A stretch of 64,000 bases of DNA from Strongylocentrotus purpuratus (Eukaryota; Echinodermata; Echinoidea; Camarodonta; Strongylocentrotidae). The notes under the pieces were generated by a model. That model was not told the origin of the DNA. It was given only the letters and a program-made list of their open reading frames with translations, and did no database searches. Positions within the stretch are counted from its first letter, which is position 1; each line of letters begins with the position of its first letter. The translations under genes were made by a program, and so were the position numbers. This document shows positions 26,506 through 36,311 of this stretch, in pieces. The DNA lies in the NCBI RefSeq assembly GCF_000002235.5, contig NW_022145606.1, forward strand, positions 51,766,333 through 51,830,332, read 5' to 3'.

Positions 26506-28097
26506 CTCCTGTTATTTATTATTTACTTATTAGTTTATGCTTCTCCGGGGAGAATCTTGTTTGAATCTACGTTCTTCCTCTTAATATAATCATGACAGTT
26601 GTGTTTTTTTTTGTTTTTTTTGTCTTTTCATCAATCGTTATTATTATCATTTTCTTTATTATATATAGCAGTATTGTTTTACTATATTTTTTTTAAACCA
26701 TTTTGTTGTGAGTTTTTTTTTTGTGACGGTAGTTTAATTATGTTGTATTTTTTACTGCTGTGTATGTGCATATAAATTTATCATTAAGTCTATTTGATAT
26801 CTGTGCAAAAAGAGGAAATGATGAAATTGGAAATTGAAGACGTTAAAATATCTATCGATTGGCATATAGCTTTCCATACTCTGGGCTCAGCTGATTCAAT
26901 TTAGAGTACGTATTATGTGTGCATGCAACATTTGCCTCTGCCTCTGGTCATGTGAATGTGATGAGAGACTCCTCGTTTTGTGCATTAGAAAGGGTGCTGT
27001 TTTCGTCATGACAGTCATTCATCATGCAATCATCATTCAGTAAGAAATTTGTTTTGACATATATACCTATATGAAGGGTCATAGGTACACGATTCATACA
27101 ATCAAGCTCGCATCATATCACGCCAATTTATGGGCGACTCTACACAAATCAATATACCTAGGACTACGTGCAAAATAGTAATATACTAGCGCTAGCGCTA
27201 GCATCTAGCACTTGCACTCTCGCTAACTTGGGGAAGGAAGTTTGGATAAAGATGTCTTTATTATTATGAATTCTTTATTAGACGTAGCTATTGTTTGATT
27301 ATATGACCACTAATAAAATGATACTATAGGTCTACAGACTACTACACAGAGACTGCAGTGACAGTAGTAGACAGGCAGCTAGGCTCGGCCAACTAACCGA
27401 CCGCGCCAGCGCTGCCCCAGCCTCCCGCCCGGCCGGCACAGTCACGGGCTCTGTCCCATGGCAACCACTAAATTGTCAGACCGCTGCATAGACCTATGTC
27501 ATGTCATTGCTTGGTCGTCTAAGATTAATTAAACATATAAATTTATCTGAAATAGGTCTTCATGTGTTCATTATAAAATGCATTGTATTTTTAGTATATG
27601 CATGTCATGCATGACAAAAATAGAGTTCTTTTTCATCTTAGTCTTATTAATTTGCTGATTGAAAATTCAAAATACAATTTTTAGACAGACTGTATTTTCG
27701 TCTTCTCTTTGCTTTATTAAAGAAAAATGTATTGACTTACCTCATGTTTCAGTGTGCCGAGGGTCACTGACACACGGTGAATTACCCTGGATGCTGTTGA
27801 GCGGGTGATGCCATGAATCGTGGCCGTGGAATCAAGCACTGCCCCCGTTGCATAAAAATTCAAAACTATGAAAACTTGCAGCTCTGGGGGAAGTGCCTGA
27901 TTCCGTTGGGTGTCGTGCTGCAACAGGGGCCGAATCAAATTGATAACATGCATACAACCATCCCTAGTAAACCGGTACTTCCGGAAAATGTCACCATCCC
28001 CCAACTCCAACGGCTGGCCGCGATCCCTGAAGATCCGCTCCCTCCTCCTCGCCCTTTCATATCCACGACGCTGCAACACAGCCAGTATCGCAGCCAT
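24626..28097 (-). CDS. Harbinger DDE transposase (HARBI1-like), 4 exons, 345 aa
   Basis: Exons on the minus strand: 28097-27741, 25924-25658, 25379-25243, 24902-24626. They sum to 1038 nt, 346 codons with stop, close to the roughly 350 aa of vertebrate HARBI1. Phases are 0, 0 and 2, and every boundary is GT-AG. Exon 1 is the N-terminal helical region (SRVIHRVSVTLGTLKHE). Exons 2 to 4 are the DDE_Tnp_4 nuclease: D151 in VVDGTH, D203 in GSTHDSRIF, LLGDSGYALRPYLMTP, and E264 in TRVRIEQVNGQLK. The catalytic triad is complete. It would cut and join element ends with 3-bp target duplications, aided by the Myb-like partner encoded convergently. Confidence 0.92.
25990..27740. other. Intron 1 of the Harbinger transposase
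   Basis: About 1.8 kb without a supported exon. Contains a (CT)n microsatellite (about 26470-26503), T-rich tracts near 26600-26750 and a GCTAGC palindromic repeat near 27185-27200. Confidence 0.5.
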
Positions 28098-28099
28098 AG

Positions 28100-28315
28100 T
28101 TACGGTAGTGTTACCGCAAGCTCAGAGGGTAGCGGTAATGTTACCGCTGATCTTTATAGACTTACCGCTGATCTTTATAGACTTACCGCTCAAGTCCAGC
28201 GGTAAGTTTTTATGCAACGGATATTTACCGTTTATCTTAAAGTTACCGCTGCTTTTGAGACTTACCGCTCAAATGAGCACTTACCGCTACGGTAACTGTT
28301 TTATAATACGGGACC
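28100..28315. repeat. Harbinger right terminal region with GTTACC repeats
   Basis: Contains a palindrome AGCGGTAAT/GTTACCGCT at 28132-28149, then several direct copies of CTTACCGCT, and the inward match to the left end near 28205-28230. The transposase start codon at 28097 lies about 220 bp from the end, so this region is probably also its promoter and 5' leader. Confidence 0.7.
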
Positions 28316-28515
28316 CATATGTTGATTTTCACAAAATGGCGCCTAGATAACGTTTTCAGTCAAGGTCAAGGTTGAAAACCTTACTGTGCTCTTTCCTCAT
28401 GCCAATAAATATGTGTGCCAAATTTCAAGGCAATTGATTGAACCATTTTCAAGTTATCCTGCTAACAAAAAAACGAAAACATAAGGTGTTCTGTATTACA
28501 TACAGCCCACCTGAT
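28316..28515. repeat. Remainder of tandem copy 6 beyond the Harbinger insertion
   Basis: It continues copy 6 exactly from the CATATGTTGATTTTCAC point. Compared with its siblings it lacks about 27 bp between the AACAAAAAA block and CGAAAACATAAGG. It ends in the mini-repeat inverted repeat. Confidence 0.9.
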
Positions 28516-28528
28516 AATAATAAATAAA

Positions 28529-28930
28529 CTAGAATTTAATTCGTCACGAGGACGAATTAGGTGGTCTGTCTTCAAGTCTTATGATAGATTATAATATTTA
28601 ATGTATTGAGAAAGGGAGAAGTTATATAGACATGTAGACAATGATGATCATGATGATGATCTTGATAGTAACGGTGATGACGATGATGATGATGATGATC
28701 ATGATCATGATGATGTTGATGATCATCATCAACAGACCATGATGACATCTGATTGAAAAAAATGAGGGGACAGTTAGATAGCATATAGTCTCAGCTACAA
28801 CATACTCCAAAATCAACAAAAACAAAGCGGAAATAACGGCGATATTGCTTGCAAAAGACCGGAAAGTAGAATCCAGATTTGAGAAAAAGTCATCTCCCAT
28901 AGGGACTACACGCAAAAAGTAATGGATCAA
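28529..28930 (-). mobile_element. Diverged Helitron-like terminus with a different hairpin
   Basis: CTAG at 28529-28532, followed by a hairpin AATTCGTC / GACGAATT and then AGGTGGTCTGTC. The hairpin sequence differs wholly from the ATACTTGTT hairpin of the other units, but position, CTAG and the AGGTGG word are kept. A GAT/ATG microsatellite (about 28640-28740) interrupts it. From 28755 the body matches the usual unit at low identity. Confidence 0.5.
28640..28740. repeat. GAT/ATG trinucleotide microsatellite
   Basis: An impure run of GATGAT, CATGAT and related triplets; any apparent protein here is His/Ile repeat noise. Confidence 0.8.
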
Positions 28931-29061
28931 GTGATAATAGGGTAATAATAAAGTAAATATAGTTGTTTAGTACATTATTTGCGATACTACGTGTTTTAAT
29001 ATTCAAAGGAGATGGTATAGTGAAAGGTCAAAAAGAAAAAAAAGTGAAGAAAAAAAATTGT

Positions 29062-29137
29062 TGGAGACGTCCGGACTCGAACCAGGGACCTCGAGGTCGG
29101 AAGTCAAGTGCGTTACCGATATACCAAAACATTTCCC
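29062..29137 (-). pseudogene. tRNA-like relic
   Basis: On the minus strand there is a box A-like TGGTATATCGG, an anticodon-arm-like segment, a box B (GGTTCGAGTCC) and a terminal TCTCCA. I cannot pair an acceptor stem with the upstream GGGAAATG, so it is a relic or the head of a SINE, not a working tRNA. Confidence 0.4.
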
Positions 29138-29204
29138 ATAGCGATTACACGTAAACGGAAAATGGAATTATCAAATCCCACTTTGCAAGTGAGATATAAG
29201 CATG

Positions 29205-30351
29205 ATCCCGGCATCTGATCGAAAAATAAAGGGCACACTTGTGATAGCTTATTGTCTCAGCTACAACATCCTCAAAGCTCAGCGAAAACAAAGCTAAAAC
29301 GACGGAGATATTGCTCGCAAAAGACAGGATGTAGAATCCAGTTTTGAGAAAAAGTCATGTCCCCTAGAGAATACACGCAAAATGTGAAAAATTGACATGC
29401 CACCTTTAATCGCAAAAATACGCCATGATGCCTTTGTCAAAATGAAGTATTATGGCAACTACATTTGTAGAGAATTTTCTAAGCTAGATCATATCAAAAT
29501 TTGGAAGAAAATCGATCAATATTTACAGAGATACAGTCAATTTTCCAGAAATATGCTGACGTCATAATATGCAAATTGAAATTTTGAGTTGGGAGGCCAT
29601 TATGATGACGTCATGAGTTAATTGAGTGTCAAATGAGACATAAAATCATATCTCCAATTCTTACTCTATTAAAATATGGAAAAAAAATTGGGTTCACCTT
29701 CCATCCTAAAGCGCTACAATGGATTTTGTATAGGCATGTTTTTGCCCTTGTATGCTATGTATTACAAGAGCTCGCACGCACGGAAATTATCTTAAACGGA
29801 CGCTCATTCCGTTATCAATGGTCAGAAAAAGGTGAACAAGATATCAAAATGCTTGAAAAAATGTGCCAAATATGATGACAGAGAAAAATTGGCGATTCTA
29901 TGTTGGAAAATACCAGTACGCACGAAAACGCGCGCGCATGTGCGTGTGCACGTTTTTTTTTTGCAAAATGCTTAAAATGGCCTGAAACGTAGGCAAAATT
30001 AATTTGAGACGATTTTGAGCATTTTGAAATTTTGCGCGCGCATTGTCGCGCGGACGTACGCGCATGCGCGCGTTTTTTGACCTGAAATTGACCGGACGGA
30101 TATTGACCTTGATCATAATAAATATGGATGAGAAATACCTTTTGGTTATGAAGATATGATCATGAGTTGACTTTCGTAAAATTTTACAAAATGGCGCCTA
30201 GATGACGTCATCAGTGAAGGTCAATGTTGAAAACGTTTTTGTGCTTTGTACATATGCCTATACATATGTGTGCCAAATTTCAAGGCATTTGATGGAGTCA
30301 TTTCCAAGTTATCTTGCCAACAAAAAAGTGGTTAGAAATAAGAAAAATATA
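29205..30351 (-). mobile_element. Helitron-like unit lacking its hairpin terminus
   Basis: Matches subfamily A from just inside the terminus through to the closing TTGCCAACAAAAAAGTGG block, including three TGACGTCA sites and two alternating CG blocks. The left terminus has been replaced by unrelated sequence. Confidence 0.6.
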
Positions 30352-30495
30352 TAATAAATAAATAAATAAATAAATAAAGGCAATTCTAACGAAATTATAA
30401 GGTGGTCTGTACGATATACAGCCCACCTGATAAATAAATAAAGGCAATTCTAACGAAATTATAAGGTGGTCTGTACGTTATACAGCCCACCTGAT
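30352..30495. repeat. Hairpin mini-repeat cluster, 2 copies
   Basis: Two copies with loops CGATA and CGTTA and TAAATAAA linkers. This is the right-hand limit of the Helitron-like region; the LRR gene segment starts immediately after. Confidence 0.8.
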
Positions 30496-31440
30496 TAGCG
30501 TATTTTTACGTACCCTATCCAAACACTAAGACTGGACGGCTCGAGGAAAAAAAGGTATAATATGACAATTACCATTATTTTATGTTAACGAGGTGCAACC
30601 TACGCTATATTAAATAACATATACTAACTGGATTAAAGATTTTTTAAAATCATAAGTTACATTTTCCCTCGTTATCATTTTCCCTATATCGCTGCTCGCC
30701 CTACCAGTCAATTATGTATACTGTGGTTATAATTATTAATTTAATGTCCGCCGTTAAGATATAATAAAAAAAAAAAAAAAGGGGGGGGGGGGGTCTCACT
30801 ATGTACCCGGTTTCGCATTACAGCATTAACGTGATTCAGTAACCATTTAGTCTCTCTGTATTTCATTATCTGTTCTAATTCAAGGACGAGCGTCGACTCC
30901 TCGTAAAGAAATGCCAGCTATCTACTGTGATGACTGCCAGAATGTGGTCCTGTCTCAGATCCTTCACCTCATTGAACCATCTTACCATTTCAGACTCTTC
31001 TCTCAGTTTCCCTCCATCTCCTCCTGAGCTTCCATCCGTCACAAAGCTATCAGCTGAGAGAGTGACGTCACAAAGCTATAAAGGTCTGCTCTCATCGCTT
31101 CCTGGCTTGAGAGATATTCGTATCACTATCGATGATGCAGAGAGAGACGTAGCTCAGATCACGGCTTGTCTTCGTCGGACCGGAGGACAGCAGCTTACAC
31201 ACATCGACCTTACAGCATCGGACTCACTCCCATCAGAGAAGCAGAGTGTATCGAGAGAGACGATGAGAGGACTGGGTCTACTGATCAGAGAACAAACCAA
31301 GAACCTGCAGCGGCTAAATCTGTCCGGGATGAAGTGCTTGGACGAAGAAGACTTGGTTGAACTTGTCGAGTCGTCAACATATTCGAAAGCATTGTATAGT
31401 CTACATTTACAGTGAGTTCAAGTAGATTTTCATACATTTT
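30496..31440 (+). repeat. Segmental duplication, left copy
   Basis: From TTAGCGTATTTTTACGT to just past the LRR exon, this block is nearly the same as 33680-34610. It includes about 390 bp of intron upstream of the exon, with a homopolymer A/G stretch at the same place. The repeat distance is about 3.18 kb. Confidence 0.9.
30885..31411 (+). CDS. LRR exon of an NLR-like host gene (first copy)
   Basis: Internal exon, 527 nt, open throughout in the frame beginning DERRLLVKKCQLSTVMTAR. The acceptor is TTCAAG and the donor is GTGAGT; the exit phase is 2. The protein has leucine-rich-repeat spacing: CLRSFTSLNHLTISDSSLSF, LPGLRDIRITI, LTHIDLTASD, NLQRLNLSGMKCLDEED. Tandem LRR exons of this style are known from the expanded NLR families of echinoderms and other marine invertebrates, where they form the ligand-sensing end. 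No NACHT or Death domain is in the window, so NLR membership is inferred. The gene's 5' part would lie left of the repeat region. Confidence 0.75.
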
Positions 31441-32067
31441 TCAATGAAATTAAAGTACAGGGTAGACAAAATTAAACAGAAAGTCTAACTGTAATGTAAA
31501 CTGTAAAAAGGTGAATAATAGATTTGCTTTCGTGTAATTTTGTCTTATCAAAATTGTATCGAGTATGTTAATGTCTTTGAAAAATCAATTCAAGATCAGT
31601 ACAAAATAATCACACTTCACAAACTGCTGTAAATAAAAAAATAAAAAATTTAAATTGGTTAGATGAAAGGAGGGGGCATGCAAATACTATCAAAAAGTCC
31701 ATGCGATAATTTCCCATGGGCATCCTCTCATCTGCCCCAGCCAGCTCAAGGGCTTCTCGCGGTGGTGGGGTGGGGTGGGAATCATGGGGTATATTTTTCT
31801 TATATCCCTACTTATTTGCATACCAAACTGACAATTTAAACATTTACACATTTTTAGGCAGTTATTTTCTTTCAACTCGCATTTCCCATGGCACTATTCA
31901 CAATGTATGCCATTGGTTGTAATGCTATATTTGTTGAAAGTCTAAATGATCTCTTGGACTAGGATAGCTATAGACAAACGAGAATGGAAATGTTATGAGG
32001 AGGGCTATGTCCAACGTCTTGATGAACTATAGCCTGATAGATTGATTGATAAATGATTTATTTGTTA

Positions 32068-32086
32068 TATATATATATATATATCT
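32068..32086. repeat. (TA)n microsatellite
   Basis: A short pure TA run directly before the inverted-repeat element. Confidence 0.8.
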
Positions 32087-32331
32087 TCAACTCCCCAGGA
32101 CCGGTATTCGATTCAATACTTAGCATAAGTAAGACATTTACTAAGTAAATGGTTATTGTAATTTACTTATCTCGTATTCAAATCGCATTTTAGACTTAAC
32201 TTACGTCATACAAAATCTAAATAAAATATTTACTGATAAGCATTGTGACGTCTCACGGTCAATAAAAGGTAATGCGCATTACAATAAATGCGCGCTGATA
32301 TAATTGTGCGCGGGATATAATACTGCGTAAT

Positions 32332-33011
32332 ACCCTTTTCACATCTATTTTTCTTAACCCCGGACTATCCTTAACCCCATACTATCCTTAACCCCATACT
32401 ATTTTGTTTGCTGTTCACATCTATTTTCTTAACCCCGGACTATGTGCTTAGCCGGGGTTAAGAAATTTCACGCGATTCACACTACGTTCGCCTTAGCCCC
32501 GGACTATTCGATAGCTCATGAATATTAATGCTTTTGCTACCGCGCATGCGCCTTTCGACTAAATGAAGGGGAAAAACCCGCGCGCTAAATTTATGCGTAA
32601 CGTAAACTGCATGCATGCGTAACGTGAACTGCATGCATGCGTAACGTGAACTGCATGCATAGCGCGCGATAAATGCAAATTCACGACCACACGACCACGC
32701 TGTCTGTGATTGGCTGTTGCTTAGCCCCGCTTCTCCTTAGCCCGGTTCGGATTCACACTACGCAGCTTAGCACCACAATTGCCCGGCTAACCCCGCAATT
32801 GCCCGGCTAACCCTGCTATTTTGCAGGGCCAGATAGTCCCGTACTATTTGTGGGGTTAGCCCACTTTGGCAAAACGTAATGTGAACAGAAAGCCGGCTAA
32901 AATTACCCCGGGTAATTGGTGGGGCTAAGGAAGGAATTGGTGGGGCTAAGAGCCCCCTTAGCCCCACCTATTTCCCGGGGTTAAGCAATATTTGGTAGAT
33001 GTGAAAAGGGT
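32332..33011. mobile_element. Nested inverted-repeat element, 680 bp
   Basis: Ends ACCCTTTTCACATCTA and its inverse, with a 2-bp duplication that can be read AT or TA. The inside is unusually GC-rich and palindromic, with repeated CTTAACCCCGGACTAT on the left and GGGGTTAAG/GGGGCTAAG words on the right. There is no protein. TA duplication would fit a mariner-like MITE, but this is not settled. Confidence 0.65.
32593..32660. repeat. 22-bp tandem repeat, 3 copies
   Basis: Three head-to-tail copies of a unit beginning GCGTAACGT and ending ACTGCATGCAT, inside the nested element. Confidence 0.8.
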
Positions 33012-33370
33012 ATAAGAAAACCATATGCCTGCCAATCAAGGCCTCCAAATAATTGGCTTGGGTCTGGTATGGAGCTGACTTAAATTTAAAGTAAAAATAC
33101 TTCGCCAAAAGTGTGAATTAAATACCAAAATTGGCTAAGTATTTTATCTACTGTAAGCCAAAAACTAAGTAAAAAACTTATTTTTTTTAACTTAAGTATT
33201 GAATTGAATACCGGTCCAGGACCTTCTGCATGTTAGTACCATACGGTACTCGCAGGCCATTTCCGATATCGATGTTATGTCATGAATCCCCCCACAAATT
33301 CCCATTGTTTTTGTGTTAATATTGTTTTTGTTTTTGTTTTGCTTTCAACTCTCTATATCAAATAATATAG

Positions 33371-33419
33371 GTCTCTTGAAGGTGGATGTTTTGAATACGA
33401 TGGAAAATCGGGTGACCAG
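33371..33419 (+). CDS. 49-nt LRR-gene micro-exon
   Basis: Acceptor ATATAG, donor GTAGGC. One base completes the split codon of the previous exon (CA+G, Gln), then 16 codons follow in frame: SLEGGCFEYDGKSGDQ. It exits in phase 0, matching the phase-0 entry of the exon at 34067. The perfect phase match on both sides is the main support. Confidence 0.65.
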
Positions 33420-34066
33420 GTAGGCAGATATATTATACTAATACTATATACGACTACTAACATTTAGGAAAGCAATTTACTATTTGCGCCTGACCGGAAA
33501 ACGCAAATAAATGTTCCTTTTCAAGTAATACAATCAAAGATAGCTCTTACAGATACAAATGGGTAATTGGGCCACATTCTGTTTCGTGATTTTGATGGCT
33601 AGAATTGTAATTAGCATATTTCTCTTCAAGTCAGTTGTCGATGGTTATATTGAATTGTTTGAACATATTATGGTAAAATAAGCGTATTTTTACGTAGCCT
33701 ATCCAAACATTAAGACTGGACGGCTCGAGAAAAAAAAGGCATAATATGACAATTACCATTAATTTCTGTTAACGAGGTGCAACCTAGGCTATATTATATA
33801 ACATGTACTAACTGGATTAAAGATTTTTTTTTTCAAATCATAAGTAAGTTATATTTTCCCTCGTTATTATTTTCCCTATATCGCTGCTCACCCTACCAGT
33901 CAATTATGTATACTGTGGTTATATGCATCCATTTAATGTCCGCCTTTTAAGATATAATACAAGAGGGGGGGGGGGTCTCACTATGTAACCGGTTTCGCAT
34001 TACAGCATTAACGTGATTCAGTAACCATTTAGTCTCTCTGTATTTCATTATCTGTTCTAATTCCAG

Positions 34067-34587
34067 GACGAGTGTCGAATCCTCGTAAAGAAATACCAGC
34101 TATCTACTGTGATGACTGCCAGAATGTGGTCCTGTCTCAGATCCTTCACCTCATTGAACCATCTTACCATTTCAGACTCTTCTCTCAGTTTCCCTCCATC
34201 TCCTCCTGAGCTTCCATCCGTCACAAAGCTATCATCCGAGAGAGTGACGTCACAAAGCTATAAAGGTCTGCTCTCATCGCTTCCTGGCTTGAGAGATATC
34301 TATATCACTATCGATGATGCAGAGAGAGACATAGCTCAGATCATGGCTGGTCTTCATCGGACCGGAGGACAGCAGCTCACAGGCATCAGACTTAGAGCAC
34401 CGTACTCACTCCCATCAGACAAGAAGAGTGTATCGAGAGAGACGATGTTAGGACTGGGTCTACTGATCAGAGAACAAACCAAGAACCTACAGCAGCTTTG
34501 GCTGGATGAGGTAAAGTGCACAGACGAGGAAGACTTGGTTTACCTCATCGAGTGCTGCAGACATGTGAAGAAGATGACAGATGTGTG
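34067..34587 (+). CDS. LRR exon of the NLR-like host gene (second copy)
   Basis: 521 nt, entering after TTCCAG in phase 0 (DECRILVKKYQLSTVMTAR) and leaving in phase 2 at GTAGGT. It is nearly the same as the exon at 30885. Changes cluster in the second half (LTHIDLTASDSLPSEKQ versus LTGIRLRAPYSLPSDKK; LNLSGMKC versus LWLDEVKC), where LRR surface residues would lie. It ends CRHVKKMTDV. Two copies in one gene imply repeat growth by exon duplication. Confidence 0.75.
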
Positions 34588-36307
34588 GTAGGTTTTTGTT
34601 CAAATCTTGTATAAAATAGATTAAAATCCTACTAGACGATCCTGTTTAGTTAGTCTGCCGTGAGAAAGCATAATGAATGCGTGACGGGATGCAAAGGTTA
34701 AAACGTGGGTATAACCTCCAAGTTTTTAACTGAAAGTTAGGATGGGTTTTGTTTGATTATCGCTCTCAATTGTTATTTTAGAATTTTCAATGTACAGTTG
34801 CAATGAATAGAATTTGAATACCTTTATTGTTGCATGTATTAGTATGAATCGTAGGAAGTTAAAATAATGTAGGCCTAGGGTCTATATTAGTCCATTTTGA
34901 CTTTAAACAAAATAATATGCTGATAAAATAAATTATCATTATTATAAATTTTCATTATTAGTTATCATTCTTTTAACTTTTAGGTCTAGTTTATAATTGT
35001 TATTATTATTAATATTATTTTTGTTGCCACTACTGTCATCATAATTATCATTTATTATCATTGCGTTTACTATCAGTATCAATATTTCGGGTTGCATTAG
35101 CTTTTTTTTAAAGCAGAATGGCGAATCGCCGAATACAGCGAATTTAAAAGTTTCGTGCTCTGCAAGGAACCGTTAAAGGCAAACTGTCCTTTTTAAAAAT
35201 AATTCTAGATCGTTTTTCGGATGCATCGTAAAGCCTAAAGCCCTAGCCTACATGTACGTCACCTCTTACTCTTCGACTCAGAATTTGTGAATTTTCGTAG
35301 CTTAAACAATGCCAAGCTGGGGAAATTTAACTAATTTATCAGGTTTTTTAAGGCCGAATCACTTTTGGCTTCAAACTGATGCTCGTTAGCTGAACTTTTC
35401 CTCGAATCAAATTTAAGCTGGAATTGATTTTGATAAATTTTAGGTTAAATGTAAATGGCTCTGTAATCAAGGCTAGTCGATGTTGGGTCAATCGATCAAC
35501 CACAAAATTGCGTCGTTAAACTACTGCAAGAGAGGTCCTCGAAAAGTAAGTAAATTCCGTTTTCTTCAAAAAAAATCATTCTGTTGACAACTAAATTGTT
35601 ATTTTGTTAGAAGGAAAGTATTCCTCTCATTTTTAACCGAACGATATTTGAAATAAATATCAACTAAAAGCATTCCCCAAGTGAGATAAACTTAGATCTA
35701 AGTTAAGATCATGGACGAATTGCACCGGTTCATGCATTTCCGTCCCATTCATATAAATGCATGTAGGCCTATGTCCAACTGTACTTGTCTGAAGACGTTA
35801 AATATTTGGTTAGGACAGGTCCAAATTCATTAAGAAATATAGTTTATTCTTGAATTTGATAACAAAATCAGTCTAGGCCTACCACGGGTTGAGGAATCAT
35901 CGCGTTGTATGGTTGATGATAAGTCTAGGTCTAGACTAGACTAGACTAGATCTAACGTTAGTGCTTATTATTGTAGATTTAGGCTTAGTCTAGATCTAGG
36001 CCTAGATTCCAAATTATCTACTTTGTTTTTTGCCGGTATAATAGTCTAGGCAGTGCGGTACACATTGTTTCATGTTGATAATAACAATCAACAATATCAT
36101 TTTTGTACATGTCATGAAAGAAAATTGGACTCCGCAGTGTCAGACCCAAGACCAAGTTAGATCTTGATTAAGATCTTAATGTAGATTTAGTCTACATGAT
36201 ACTAGATCTAGGGTAGATGTCTACCTAGTCTTTACATTGCACCCTTTGTGCAGGACTAACTTAAATCAGTTAGAAGTTGGAGTTCGTCCCTTAGTCCTTG
36301 ATCTAGA
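34588..36307. other. Intron sequence of the LRR gene, no feature seen
   Basis: AT-rich, with several CTAGATCTA-type palindromic words near 35920-36000 and 36180-36240. I find no further exon, RNA gene or repeat with clear ends. Confidence 0.4.
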
Positions 36308-36311
36308 CTAC

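Larger units (their letters stand above)
19649..28315. mobile_element. Autonomous PIF/Harbinger DNA transposon, apparently intact, 8667 bp
   Basis: Ends are inverted repeats: left GGCCCCGTATTATAAAC, right (reverse complement) GGTCCCGTATTATAAAAC. The imperfect inversion continues inward about 110 bp, with ATATCCGTTGCATAAAA present near both ends. A 3-bp duplication CAT flanks it (19646-19648 and 28316-28318). The five sibling copies of the host tandem repeat show the empty site, GATCATATG, with one CAT. Inside are the two genes typical of the superfamily: a DDE transposase (minus strand) and a Myb/SANT-like DNA-binding protein (plus strand), converging near 24 kb. Both have intact open exons and consensus splice sites. 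Confidence 0.93.
32100..33215. mobile_element. Inverted-repeat DNA element in the LRR-gene intron, 1116 bp
   Basis: The ends are inverted copies of ACCGGTATTCGATTCAATAC (one mismatch), flanked by CCAGG at 32095-32099 and 33216-33220, a likely 5-bp target duplication. It is absent from the paralogous intron upstream of the first LRR exon as far as that can be seen. No transposase is encoded, so it is a non-autonomous element of unknown superfamily. A second element lies inside it. Confidence 0.7.

Noticed and set aside
27813-28350. Plus-strand frames opposite transposase exon 1
   Set aside because: Shadows of the minus-strand exon, which has the protein-family match and correct splice sites.
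29062-29137. A functional tRNA gene
   Set aside because: Box A and box B are present, but no acceptor stem can be paired; more likely a relic or a SINE head.
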